The notes below the pieces were generated by a model. The model ran no database searches and was not told the origin of the DNA. It saw only the letters and a program-made list of their open reading frames with translations. Shown here piece by piece: positions 11,790-24,085 of a stretch of DNA of 64,000 nt (positions are counted from its first letter, which is position 1; every line of letters begins with the position of its first letter). The DNA comes from Ignelater luminosus (lineage: Eukaryota; Arthropoda; Insecta; Coleoptera; Elateridae), in contig VTPC01000606.1 in NCBI GenBank assembly GCA_011009095.1, forward strand, positions 62,001 to 126,000, in the 5' to 3' direction. Made by a program: the position numbers and the translations under genes.

Positions 11790-13262
11790 TCTAATGGTCT
11801 TTTTCTGTTTCCCGGGCGGACTGGCAGACTGTTCGAACATTTTAAGGACCTCTTCACAATAACATCTGATTCTCCAGTGACCGATTTTGAACATCGTCCT
11901 CAGATCGCGAGAATTCCAAGAATTAGTTTGAATGCGCCTACCACTGACGAAATTGAGACAGCCATTCATATTATGAAGATGAATAAGTCACCAGGAATCG
12001 ACCAAATAACAGCCGAAATGCTGAAGTTAGACTCCATATTGTCAGCGCAAGCACTACATCTTATCTTCTCAAGGATTTGGGAAGATGAGCTGTTTTCGGA
12101 AGACTGGCTTCCAAGGTATATTTGTTAAAATCCCCAAGAAAGGTGACTTCAGTCTGTGTGACAACTGGCAGGGTTTTAAGCTACTTTGTATTTCCGTGAA
12201 GGTACTTAACAAAGTCGACTCTACGCTGAGAGAGAATCAAGCGCGTTTTCGAGCAGGTCGCTCTTGTACAGATCATATCAACATTCTCCGTATCATCTCC
12301 GAGGAAAGTGAACGAATTTCGGCAAAGGTTGCACCTGATTTTCGTGGACTTCCAGAAGGCCTTCGACGGGTTAAAAACGGAAACGAAACGGACACCAAGC
12401 AAACTGCTAAACTTAGTCAAGACACAGTACTTTAAGTGTTGCGTCCTTGTCAGAACCTATCTCATGCAATAGTGGGGTTAGGCAAGGGTTTATCCTGTCT
12501 CCGTTGCTGTTTCTGTTAGTGCTAGATGAAGTTCTTACGGTTACTCGACAAGACAAGAAAATGGGAATCCGATGATCATTACGGTCGAACGAGCACTTGG
12601 AGGACCTTGATTTTGCCGACGGTCTTGCCCTACTTTCAATAAGGCGCAGTGGTGGTCAGGAAAAACTTGATGCGTTGGATGCTAACGCAAAAACAATGGA
12701 CTTTAACATCAACGTCAGCAAAACAGGACTAACAAAACAACGTTCACCTTAGGAGGTAACCCTATTGAGAGTGTCGATAATTTCACGTAATTTCACGTAT
12801 CTTGACAGCCAAATAACACCAGGTGGCAGCGCAACAGAGGACGTGGAACTTCGCATCAGGAAGGCGCATGTGCTGAACTCAACGAAGCTGCATGGGTTTA
12901 ACACATGCGTTAAATCTGTGCTTCTATACGGTTGTGAGAACTTGCAAGATATATTGGCCAAACGTCATCTCTAACCACGATCTCTACCAAAAATGCCAGC
13001 AGGAACCGATCGACATTCAAATACGTCGACGCTCTCAGTCGAGAAGCCAATACAATATTCAGACAGGCTCTCGACTGGATTCACAAAGTTCGAGGCGCTG
13101 CGGTGCACCCGGAAGGACATGGAAGAGGAGTCTTAAGAACGAGATCGAAAGATTAGATGAAAGCTACACCTGGCGGAGGGTCAAAACAATGCCTGAAGAT
13201 AGAAGACGCTGGAAAGTGGGATTTGTAATATATCGCGAAGAAGAAGATGATTCTCTAACATG
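11790..13262 (+). pseudogene. RTE-like non-LTR reverse transcriptase relic
   Basis: Read over several frames, the plus strand gives an RT of the RTE type. In order: a pre-RT segment (LFEHFKDLF), the finger segment (NKSPGIDQITAEMLK), PKKGDFSLCDNWQG, ENQARFRAGRSCTDHI, motif A (FVDFQKAFDGL near 12340), RQGFILSPLLF near 12485, motif C as DFADGLALLS near 12610, the YLDSQITPGG segment, KSVLLYGCE, and the C-terminal GRTWKRSLKNEIE region with a WRR...DRRRWK block. It ends in a GAA-rich tail. At least five frameshifts and stops are needed. The RT active site FADD has become FADG, so it cannot be functional. No endonuclease domain precedes it, so the copy is 5'-truncated. Confidence 0.8.
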
Positions 13263-14040
13263 ATTCCCAGGTTAAAAAAACCTAATCTAGCTAGCGACTA
13301 AGACTCTTAGACAACGATCTCCTTCTCTTTCTCTACTGCAAACTTCAAAAATCAATCGATTTTTTGAAAATCCCTAAGTGAATTTTATACTTCACGATTT
13401 ATACTTACAGCCGTTGCTTAGACAAACACTTTGCAAAAGACTAATGAAATAAAGCAGAATCTGTCAAGCACGTTTGACCTAAAATCAACCAGCCCTAGGA
13501 AAACCTTGCCCTAGAAAGCTGAAAGATCGTCTGAGGTTATCTGGGAACTTCAATATATTTTGTCGTTAGCTCATCATTAGTGGAAAAAGATTTGGGAAAT
13601 GACAAGTAACAAACATAATTGAAGATATTGTCCGTCTTCGTTGCTGTTTCACAATTATATTATTGTTATTGTCTAACCACAAAAATGAACTATTTTAGGA
13701 AATCTGTAGTATGAAGACTCTATAATTCAACAACCTTTCCCAGAGTAGTTTAAATTTTCTTTTATCATCATAGATCTTTTTGTCTTTATATTCAAAGTTA
13801 CTAACAAAACTGTTTGCCCACCTAAACCAAACTCAAGTAAGACTCTACCTCAATATACGATAGCAGCAAGCGTAGAAACCTACGATGGAATGGATTCTGT
13901 AAGTCAGTATCTAAATAGAAATATTTTAGAAAAACGTAAACAGATGCAAATTTAAGTTTTTTGTGAGCTACGAGAATAATTGGGTGGAACCGGAACTGAT
14001 ACGTTCGTCCGGAGTGATTGACCAAAGACAAGAGAGAATA
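13263..14040. other. No gene recognised
   Basis: AT-rich spacer between the RTE-like relic and the fold-back element. Only short frames; the minus 76-codon frame at 13822 partly overlaps the flank of the element. Confidence 0.5.
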
Positions 14041-14945
14041 CAGTGTGTCCACATTTCGATGCTCACTATTGGGATCTCGGAAATTGTAAGAGATGCGAAG
14101 TCGGTTAAATTCGAAAAGTTTTGGCTATTTTGGAGATCAGTTTACTTATGCTTTTGTTTTTCATGAAAGTTCATGGCTTACTAGATATTTGCTAAAAACG
14201 AAATTATCTTATTATTTTTTTTAATAAAAAGCATTTCTCACTTAGTGTGCCATGACTTTAAACATGCGAAAATCATTTATTTTTGTCAGATAAATTACAT
14301 TTGTTATGTAACGATTGCTAAAACAAAACAAAAGACGCTTTTAAGATACTTTACTGGGCATTCACTGATAGCATCAAATAAGCATCTAATGCCCCATAAA
14401 AGCGTATTTATTTTGTTTTAGCAATTTTTGCATAACAAATGAATTTCTTTCATAAAACTCCACGATTTTGTGGGTTAGATGTCATGGCACACTATGATGA
14501 AAAATGATTTTCACTTCATAACTCGGTAAAACAAAAGAATAGCTATGTCATCTATTCCTGAAAACCATGTAAGGCGTGCAGTTCAGTAATATGGAAATCA
14601 AGTAGACGTTTCATTAGAAAAAAATTTGGATTTACGTTTCACCGCCGAAATAAAACAAAAGACAATTGCGAAAATAATGGTTTTGTGTTTCGGAGTGAAT
14701 TCTCTAAAACACCCTCTTTGCTGTTCTTTTCTATCTTTGCTCGTTCCTGAGATATTTCACTTTAAAAAAAAATAAGATAATTTCGTTTCTAGCAAATATC
14801 TAGTAAGCCGTGAATTTTTTTTGAAAAAACAAAAGCATAAGTAAACTGATCTCCAAAATAGCCAAATCTTTTCTAATTTAACCGACTTCGTATCTCTTAC
14901 AATTTCCGAGATCCCAATAGTGAGCATCGAAATGTGGACACACTG
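14041..14945. mobile_element. TA-flanked fold-back element, 905 bp (copy 1)
   Basis: The left end CAGTGTGTCCACATTTCGAT is repeated inverted at the right end and both are flanked by TA (14039-14040 and 14946-14947). The first roughly 180 bp of each arm pair closely ('tcactattgggatctcggaa', 'ggagatcagtttacttatgc'). A further inner hairpin pairs 'catttgttatgtaacgattg' (about 14298) with the 'gcataacaaatg' region (about 14440). No transposase is present. A second full-length copy, in inverted orientation, is at 42095-42991. Such elements are usually moved in trans by a mariner-type transposase; that assignment is inferred. Confidence 0.85.
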
Positions 14946-14947
14946 TA

Positions 14948-17900
14948 TATAGCTTAACAACTTTTCAAAAAGGCTTCCTGAGGAAAACTACATTGTTGCA
15001 TGATCATAATGAATCGTATGGAAAATAATGCAGGAAGAACGATAAGTTAGATATTATAAAGATAAAAAAAAGGGCTTAGAAAAAATTATTTATAAGAAAT
15101 GGCCAAAAAACCAAACCCAACCTATGGAAGCCCTAATTAACTACTGGATATTCCAACTAAATGATCTTGTACCGAGAAGATTTGTATATTCTCATTAATA
15201 AACTTGTTCTCAAGCAATATTTTCAAAGAAACAATTTTCTGCTTTCTTTATATTATTTGCAATATTAGTGACGTTCATGGATAAATTGAAAGCACCCACT
15301 CGTTATTTACTTTTTGTAAGCGTAGGCCGACGTTCACTTTTGAGAACTGTTGAAAACAAGTAGATTATATCGTGTAGCATTATAGAATTGTATTATTTTA
15401 ATGCAAAAGTTAAAAATTGGAAACATCTATCCAAGACGTCGTCGCGTCGTTAAGGGGGTAAAATTTCCTCCTTTTCAAGTTGTTATTCATTACACAGAGA
15501 GAACGGAGGTCATTAGCATTTTAAATTTAGGGTTAAACGCATTATAAAATAATACTCGTTGTGTAGTTAATTACCTTTTTAAGCTTTTCAAACATTTGTG
15601 TATTTTTTTTGAAACCTCTCTTCCTTCATTCGTACAGTCGTCGTCATTTCTTTCCCTTCATTTGTATTGCTTTAATTACCCTTACCCTTTTTCCTTTTGA
15701 TATTATGATCGTTTTTATTGTCGCCTTGCTAGAATTTAAAAAACGCTTTTGTCAAAGAGACAATACTGTCCCTTCTGATATCTAAAGACATCTTACAGGA
15801 TGATTCAATTGTCTTTGCTACTTGAAAAAAGGCGCGTTTTACAGTAACTGCAGATACAATTTATAATCTATGGGGGCATATCATTCAATGTACATGTATG
15901 TCGAGTCCTATATAAAACCCAACTACTGACAATTTCAGTTGAACATTTGGGTGTTATCTTTCACGATAAAAACTGGTAGGCTCCAGCTTGATCAGGGATA
16001 AATTCGATTTTATTCAAACGTTTTGATTTTCCACATAATTCATAAAAATGACATCAGACTTTTAGGACATTAACGATTTACGATTTTCTAGAGCGTTTTT
16101 TCTTCTTTATCAGAAATGTTCAGAAGGTTAAAAGCGTGTATAGGAACTAAAGAAAGGATGGCGGTTTGACTTCCACGAGAGGAAAAAAGTCACCGTCGTC
16201 GTCGGGTTTGATATATCGATGTCGTAATATCGAAAGAAAATTGTTGCAACACGAAAAGGAGAGACCCCCGGGTAGACAAAAAATGAAAAATTATAAAAAT
16301 ATCCGTGGACTAGAATCAGCTGTTTGTCATAACGGCAGGACATGATTGATGATGGCCGATTATTGGGAGGGAAAACGTCCACAGGTCCGAGCGAACAACA
16401 ATTCAGTGCTAACAATGCTCTCATACATATTTCATTGACAGTTCGAAAATTCCAAAATTTCATAGCAATTTCCGTTTTTATATGATTCAATAAATTTTGC
16501 AATCCAAATCCATAATAGAGATATATCGTTGAAAAACAGGGAAAACTGTTTGAACGGCATTAGATTTATGTCGCTGTCTAACTTTGTTATCGGGTCGTAA
16601 AGGGCGTCAATCATTTTCAAAACAAAAGCGCGGCTGTGTTACGCAGTAAAAAGCGACGGACTAGCGGCGGTCTGGCAAAAACATCCGAACTAAAACGGTT
16701 CAATATTAGAAAGGGTCTAGAATAAATTTTAACATGTAACATGAGCCACTAAGGGCGGCGGGAACTTCTCCCATGTACGTATTCGGCATACGCAGACCGT
16801 GCGCAAGAAGATTTATCTTATCACAGTTCACCGTTAAAAGCAATTTAAATCCTCCCTCAATTCGGAGAAAATAAAACGGAAAAACAAAACAGAAACCTAT
16901 AACGAGAACAAAACAAAATCTAGATTTATAAATTTTATACGATCTATTGAAAACTTTATTGCTATAACAAGATGTCATACATTTTCGACGTCTGGAAACA
17001 ACAAAATAAAGACCGCAATATTTATCAATTTAATGCTCTCGTTCCTTTCCCTTATCTATAAAATTTTTGGTGAAAAACGATTTATCTAAACAGAAAAGTC
17101 CCTGCTCGCAAAACTCGTGCACAGCTGTACGAAACTGAAGGGATGCGAGAGGAGGACGACGCCTTCTACATATGCTATGTGTACATAAAATATGTATGCA
17201 AATTGAATACATCTACATGACAAAACGAAAACTGCAAACTAGTGGACTACTGGCACAAATATGACAGTATAGTGATAAACAATCTCCCTAAGAAAAAAAA
17301 ATGAACTCGCATGCAAATTTTTTGTTTTCGCCTTTAAACATTTCTTGGCGTCTCTCTTTAAGATTAATCTCTCAAAACAAAATCTTTTTTCTTTCGGTTA
17401 TCATTTATATTCACATACACATATTAGACAGGCGACACAATCAAGATGGATCATTTGAAACTGACGTTTTTATTTCTTCGAGTCCTTTAGAAATGTAAAA
17501 CTCGCGAACGCTGCTGCTGCAATCTAGAATGTGATATCCAAAGTGTCCTTACTCTTGTTTTAATGTTAAAATTATTTTGCAAGTTCATCTGCAGTTTAAC
17601 GGACAATTTGAACTCAAAGAGGTGCTAATTAGATTGAATCTAGAATTAATTGAGTACAACCCCTACAATATGGGATTCTCTTCAAATAACGCATAAATCA
17701 CTAATCGAATTCAGTGCATCAAGTGTTATTCATTTGGAAGGTAATAAACATCAAATATTGCAATGCTATTGAATTTTGACTATAGTCAAAGTTTGAACCT
17801 TTAAATACTAACTTTGTTACATTTCTGAAATTTCATTTCCTAAGTATAGCTTTCCTTACGACCAAAAGTCAGGTTGATGAACGAAATCGCATAGTCTTTT

Positions 17901-17989
17901 GAAATGACAACACAAATACGTAACAAACTAGCAAAAGTACGCGCGGATTTTATAAAGTCGCCATGGATTGTTCTGCTGATATTATGTTC
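14948..17989. other. No gene recognised
   Basis: Mostly AT-rich. The part 16120-16760 is less AT-rich and carries overlapping minus frames (16128-16502, 124 codons; 16432-16620), but no motif. A short direct 'tcgtcg' run and a TATA-like 'cctatataaaac' near 15908 are seen. I do not call a gene. Confidence 0.45.
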
Positions 17990-18250
17990 AGTATTGAATG
18001 TCTCAGAACGGTTGGCTTCTGCTGGTAGTTGGGCCAACTAGTCGGCCTGGTACAATGTACGTACGTTCCATGTTCCAAATCTTGTCCTTGTTCGTTTGCC
18101 AAAAGTCGTAGACATTTTATCCTCCAGTTTCATTCTTATTGTTGTTTCTTTAGGAATTGATTGCTAGCCCAGAGTCTCTTGAAGCCTCTAGCCTCAGCTG
18201 TTGCTGTCTATCTATCAACTTCACGCCTACAGCATAGTAGGCACATGTAG
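17990..18250 (-). pseudogene. RTE-like element: 5' end and start of endonuclease
   Basis: On the minus strand the frames read TRTRFGTWNVRTLYQA followed by LAQLPAEANRSE. This is the conserved start of the EEP endonuclease of RTE-like elements (GTWNVRTL...GKLxQLxxEAxR). It is preceded by the kind of leader that precedes this motif in such elements. The match fades after about 30 residues, with a stop before LAQL, so only the 5' end is present. The downstream catalytic residues, the reverse transcriptase and the 3' end are missing. A 3'-deleted fragment is unusual for LINEs and suggests later rearrangement. Confidence 0.6.
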
Positions 18251-18537
18251 GGTCAACACTGAAAATTTCTCTCAGTATGAGCACCTACTTGACACCTGTT
18301 AGCGAATCATGAAATCGTGGAATGACGACGTTTACCAACCGACAATGTTCTTAGGAACTGTGGACATTAAAGACAAATCGAGCTGTGACGATGAGAGACG
18401 AAAAGAATAGACGAAAGAATCAAACCCGAGATACACTAACAGAGTCTACCTACTGCAAAGTTAAGGAAAAAGATTGTAACAAATTATTATTCTTCTACTG
18501 GGAAAACGTTTGAAAACTTTTTTTGAACTCCAATATA

Positions 18538-19549
18538 CAGTGTGTCCAAGATAAGGATGCACAGCATGGGGATCTTGGAAACGGTAAGAGATACAGCATC
18601 AGTTAAATGGGATGAAAGTTAGCTATTTATAGGACTTTTTTGTTGGGGTTTGCAAAATCTAGATATCTTGGATAGTTTCAGAGATATTTAAAAAAAAGTA
18701 GATTTTTCGATTTTCGTTATTATTTTTTCTTTCCTTTATTTGAAGAGATATCCGAAAACTAAAACCACTTTTCCACTGCCACTTTTTGTTCTCTATTAAA
18801 ATACACTAACAAAATTCCTGTCCAACGTTTCGTTTTCGAGTAACCATCATCAACCTAATTTTTTTAAATAAGCGAAAAAACAATTGAAAATTGTTTCGGA
18901 GAGCTCTTGTTGTCACGATTCTAATGATGTAAACATGATAGGATTATTTTGGTTTTGATTTTTTTGTGTTGAATGCTGCTGTGACCAACTGTAATAATTA
19001 GTGTTCATCTTCAAAATTTTGGTTGAGCACTTGATTCTTGACATAACCCCAGGGGAAAGAAGTCTAACGGTGTTACATCAGGTGAACATGCAGGCCAGAG
19101 TACTGCAGAATGCATTAATTTATAGCATAAGAAATCGAAATAACCCTATCATGTTTACATCATTAGAATCGTGACAACAAGAGCTATCCGAAACAATTTT
19201 CAATTATTTTTTCGCCTATTTAGAAAAATGAGGTTCATGATGGTTACTTGAAATCGAAACGTTGTACAGAAATTTTGTTAGCCTATTTTAATAGAGCACA
19301 AAAAGTGGCAATGGAAAAGTGGTTTTAGTTTCCCAATATCTCTTCAAATAAATAAAAGAAAAAATAATAACAAAAATCGAGAAATCTCCTTTTCTTTAAG
19401 TATCTCTGAAACTATTCAAGATATCTAGATTTTACAAACGCCAACAAAAAGGTCCTATAAATAGCCAACTTTCATCTCATTTAACCGATGCGGTATCTCT
19501 TACCGTCTCCAAGATCCCCATGCTGTGCATCCTTATCTTGGACACACTG
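18538..19549. mobile_element. TA-flanked fold-back element with transposase relic in loop, 1012 bp
   Basis: The left end CAGTGTGTCCAAGATAAGGA is repeated inverted at the right end, with TA on both sides (18536-18537, 19550-19551). The arms pair for about 400 bp, for example 'gtaagagata', 'atttataggac', and 'cgattctaatgatgtaaaca' near 18918 against its complement near 19155. The loop of roughly 190 bp contains a piece of transposase on the minus strand, listed separately. The terminal 10 bases are identical to those of the 0.9 kb family, but the rest differs, so it is a separate subfamily. Confidence 0.85.
18950..19135 (-). pseudogene. Mariner-related transposase C-terminal relic
   Basis: The minus strand reads WPACSPDVTPLDFF and, after a one-base frameshift, WGYVKNQVLNQNFEDE. 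This is the characteristic block around the third catalytic Asp of mariner-related transposases with a DUF4817-like N-terminus (RSPDLTPLDFFLWGxxKxxV). The rest of the protein is absent. Because it lies in the loop between the inverted arms, it is most simply the remains of the original autonomous element. A chance insertion of a foreign transposon fragment is less likely but not excluded. Confidence 0.7.
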
Positions 19550-19551
19550 TA

Positions 19552-22229
19552 TTGCAGTGATAGGTTTGTAGTGAGGATAAATACAAAATCAAAAATAAAC
19601 TTACAAGATTTCAAGAGTTACCACACCGCACACGTTGGGCACCCAAAAGATTAAATTTTAATTAAATAAGGAAACCAAAGAAAGAATTAGAAAATCTGAT
19701 CTTGCTCCTGGATATTGAATCTGCAAGAAGTCTCACGTTTCAATTTCGGACACTGGCTGTCTGTTGAGGAAAACCTTAATTTTCACTTTTTTCTCAAAAT
19801 GACACATTAAATTGAGAGTTTTATTTTTTTTATTATTTTTTATAAAATAAAATTTTCACTACTTTTTTCTAAGTTATGCATAATTTCAACTGTGAATAGT
19901 AACTCGTAGCTGCTAACTAGATTCTTAAGTGACACTTAATTTCTGACTGAATCTAAATCTTAACTAAATCACTGTTGATTGAATATAATTCAAAAACTTA
20001 CCTGAATAAATGAATGAGTCTAGCCTGAATATCTTTTATGTAAACTGCTTGACAGACTCTTATGTATTTCTTATTTAAAGGAATTCACACGTGTCGTTTA
20101 ACATTAACATTTAAAATAAAAAATCGTTCAACAAAATTTCCATAGTGCTAAATCACTGTTGACTAATGCAGTTTATATAAAACATAAAACTTATTAACAT
20201 CTGTAGATTAGCTCTCTAAAAGATAAAGCAATTTACGTATATGGAGAATAACAAATGTGTCATCAATTGACTTTCTTTGTTGCTAAAATTGTTAATTTAT
20301 TTAAAATTATTTGTTACTAAAATATCATGCTAACTTGGAAAAGAAATCTTTCACTGATGCACCCTTGGGGATTAAGCGACGTACTTCCAAGTTGACATTG
20401 CACTTTTAAGTGTATATAAAAATAATGTATCTCTTATCATTACAATTTAATGTAAAAATTATTTTCAATTTTTAATTTACTTGAATACAAAACTTAGATG
20501 CTAAAACAAAGGTTAATTGCAATAAAATGTCTTAAATCCAGGTTTATAAAGAGTTTTATAAAGTTGCCTTGTCTGACCTAATTCTCAGAGAATTACCATG
20601 GATCTCAATACTCATGTTTTGTTAAGGAATGTTCTGAATAGTTAGACTTCACCCTATATTAGGTAACTTACAGTGTTCACGATCAAATTTTACCACAAGT
20701 TCAAAGAATGAATTAAGAAACTCGAGGCAGCATTAAAAGAGAATAAATTCATGGTAAAAGTACGATCGAGGACTACATGCTGTAATTTCTAAATTAAGAA
20801 ACAGAGATCCACACTTACTTTTAAAAGGAAAAATTCGATTTAATCAAGATAAAACTTTTATACTGTAACTCAGCTCCACAAATAGACAAAGGTCAGTAAT
20901 AGATTTCTACATTAAAAAAGGACACAACAAAAAATTATTTAAGATAAAACATTTCGTGCCATCCCGTATAACAATATTAATGAAGGTTACACGCATTAAA
21001 GGGACAATTAAACCAGGTATGTTCGGATGATCAAAGAGTTAGTTTAGAATTCTTTTTACGCGAACGTGTATTAAATGCGTGTAATGTGTAGGTGTGTGTG
21101 TAAATTGAGAGAGAGCTTTTAAGTGGTGAACGTCAGGGGGGTGCGCCGTTCTAATTTCCAGACGCGGTTTGATTACCAGTAGATGATCGAATCCGGCCAT
21201 CAGGTGCAATCGTAAACTCCGTAGAGCCCGGCGAAAGGTATTACTACCCACTTTCCCCTACCCCCTTCACCACGCGACCCTAAAACTTTATAATACAGAA
21301 TTTAATTATTCATTGTAAAACAGGAAGAATGAGAAAACGTGACTTGTTTAAATTTAGGGATTTAATTTAATACCCGGACAAAGGCGCGCGGCGGGTATGC
21401 GATTGTCGCGAAATACCGTCACACTGAGGTTTTGATTGTACACACAGAGAGAAATTTGTGTTTAAATTTATTACGCTCTACGTTACAGTTTTACATAAAT
21501 TAAATGACCCAAAAAGGCGCAAAAAAAGAGAGAAAGAGGGAAAAAAGGGCGCCGGGATAACAGCAGCGACGCTCGAAATCCCTTTTTGTCGATTGTTTAT
21601 GATGTTCAATAACAATTGCAATTTGTTTTCTGCTTTTGTTTTTTAGAAGTTACACTAACATTAAAAATTTATTACGCAATAAACTGTTTATTCTTATTTA
21701 GGTAATGTAAAACAGGAGGGTAAAACACGATAAATTTACGTCGAACAAACTTCTTCCTATTATTTAAGGATTAAGTAGAGCTAATGGCGCTCTAATAATA
21801 AAATTGACCGTACCCTAAATTATACTTATTATGGTACACACAGCAATATGGATTAATTGTTAATTAAGCTTTTACAAGTTTGCCTACTAAAAACGTGTTT
21901 ATTTAAACCAAATTCTTAGAGTTAATGTTTATTGAACAAAACAGGACCAAATCCGTGACCTTGAGGGACTTTCTCTTAATAGCTGGATTCCCTCTTAAAC
22001 ACATACTAATGATGTTTAACTCAACAGTGAACAAATAAATTCATGAAGTTGAGAGTCAAAGAGTTGCACTAGACAAGTCAAACTATTAGGACGTGTCCAT
22101 TGACAAATCAATAATATTAGGCTTATTCGAGAGGGAAGCCAAACAAGATATTCTGAAGTGTGACCTAGCGTTTAAGAATGGTAATCAGTTTGAATGTTGG
22201 CCAGAAATGTGGTAACGTTTGTTGTTCTG
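19552..22229. other. No gene recognised
   Basis: AT-rich except for 20990-21650, which is GC-richer and contains a short G run and short frames on both strands (21039-21251 minus, 21458-21646 plus). No domain or repeat identity is visible in either part. Confidence 0.45.
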
Positions 22230-23640
22230 ATGTTTTAGCAGTATTAGACATAATTTCCTGGTATTACTAGTTTCTCCCTTCTTATGCCGAGTTGGCAGCT
22301 TCATTAAACTATTTACTTAGGAAAAACATAAAATTTAATTGGGACGAAGATTGCGAGATAGCATTTTGAAAAATTAAGGATGTTCCTGTTTCTTCTCCCG
22401 TGTCGTCTTTTCTTGATTCTGACAAGGACTTTTTCTTGCAAACAAACGCTTTTGGTGTTGAAATTGGCGCTGTCTTGGTTCAACAAGAACATGTCATTTT
22501 CTCTAGGTACCAGTTGCATAATAGCTTTGTTAACTGTGTTATCAAGTTAAGAATGTCATTAACCAATCAGAACTAGTAGAATTTAATGTCAACTTAGAAT
22601 TCGCCAATCAGATCCCTAAATTTTAAAGTTAACATCGCATTAACTAACAACGACTGTAAAAACGCTTATGCAAGCAAGTGTGAGTCTTTCGATGACTTAG
22701 AAAGAGTGTCTTGCTGTGCTGTAGAGCAGTGAAAAGTTCAGATGTTATTTAGAAGGTACTCAGTTGATAGCTATCACGGATCATCACAGTCTATTATGGT
22801 TGGACAATCCTAAAGATTCACAAGGTAGACTTGGTCGCTGAGGACTTTACCTGTAACAGTATAATTATAGAATTATAAATAGGAAAGGCAAAGAACATCT
22901 GATGCCCGACGCTTTGTCTCGCTTGATTCCTCAGTGTAACTACTTTGATTAAGTAAATCGTATCTTGATATGTAAATGATTAAGTAAGCGATTATTGTTT
23001 CCTCAATGACGCGTTTCTGATGATACGATCCATAAAAGGATCAAATTAGATTTCCTTGAGCTTAGACAAAGTGAAGATTTTTGAAGTTGGTAGAGTTCTT
23101 AGGCAAAGTCAGGATGAACCAACTTCTGGCCACCTTGGCATTTATAAAACCTATCATTGAGTTACTAGACTGTGTTATCGGCCTTCCATACGAGCCGATG
23201 TTACTTGTCATGTTTATCAATGCACTAAACCCGAACAAAAGTTACCTGCAGGTTTGATGGGAAGACCTTTTTAGCGAGATTCTCTTGGCAAGTTATCAGT
23301 ATAGATATCCTGGATCTACTGCCTAAAACAAGTCATGGAAATCAGTATATCCTGATAGTCACCGATGTATTCAGTAAATTCAATCTGTTTTCTCCTTGTG
23401 TAGAACTTTAGCTTCTAATAAATATTTGCAGCATTTTAGAGCAACAAGTTTTTCACGTGTTTGTAGTTCCTCAATTTGTCAAATGTAACAATAATAAACA
23501 ATTTTGGAGCAGAGAATTGACTAAGCTGGTTCAAAAGTATCATATAAAAGTATTCTGCACTCCATATCACCATCCTCAAGCCAATAACGTGGAACGTGTC
23601 AGTTGTGTTTGAAAAACCATGATCTCGGTTTATATCGGCA
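22230..23640 (+). pseudogene. Ty3/gypsy-type pol relic (RNase H and integrase)
   Basis: Reading across frames on the plus strand gives LFRKNIKFNWDEDCEIAF, then an RNase H strand (FLQTNAFGVEIGAVLVQQ near 22440), AITDHHSLLWLDNP near 22775, and KGKEHLMPDALSR near 22895. The integrase follows: a zinc-finger-end segment (YWPSMRADVTCHVYQCTKP), then SIDILDLLPKTSHGNQYI near 23300, VTDVFSKF, QVFHVFVVPQFVK, and YHIKVFCTPYHHPQANNVER near 23550. Stops and shifts are frequent. The first integrase Asp and the Glu-region order are recognisable, but DNG has become NNK. The relic ends abruptly at 23640, where the CCCGA minisatellite begins. No LTR was found. Confidence 0.85.
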
Positions 23641-23659
23641 TTAAAAGCTTCGGATAGCC

Positions 23660-24085
23660 GTTTTTAACCGGGAATTTCCCGGCCCGGACCGGACCGGCCC
23701 GACTGTGGATAAACTTGACGCAGCCCGAAAAAAACTCGAACTGTCCAAAAGACCCGAACGGCCCGACAGACCTGAGAGACCCAAAGAATCGAAAAGTCGA
23801 AAAGGCCCGACAATCTGACAGGCTCGATAGATCCGAACCGCCCAACAGACCCGAGAAGCCCGAAGGGCCGAGAAGTCTGAAAAGCTAGACGGGACCGAAC
23901 GGCCGGACAGACCCAAGAGGTCCGACAAGCTCCAGCAGCTCGACAGGCCCGAGAAGACTGAACGGTCTGATTGAACGGACGTAGGCCCGAAAAGCCCAAT
24001 AAATGTTTAAATTGACGCCAGGACCGACCCGAATCCGAGCTTCGAGCCGGACCACGTAAAAGGCCCGACTAGAAAATCCGGCCCC
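23660..24085. repeat. CCCGA-rich minisatellite, period about 9-10 bp
   Basis: The tract is built from imperfect copies of about 'gcccgaaagg / gcccgacaga', for example at 23756-24000. It is far richer in G+C than everything around it. It starts with a GGGAATTTCCC palindrome followed by 'ggcccggaccggaccgg', and ends near 'ccggcccctgcag'. Three overlapping minus frames of 71-111 codons run through it, rich in Phe, Ser, Gly, Arg and Val. They exist because the repeat lacks stops, not because it encodes a protein. Confidence 0.75.

Noticed and set aside
14757..14960. 67-codon frame also seen at 13963-14166
   Set aside because: Both are the two inverted arms of the fold-back element, not duplicated genes.
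16128..16502. 124-codon minus frame
   Set aside because: No recognisable motif; amphiphilic but irregular composition, and no transcript evidence can be obtained here.
23630..23999. Three overlapping minus frames of 71-111 codons
   Set aside because: They run through the CCCGA minisatellite; length comes from a stop-free repeat, and all three frames are open together.
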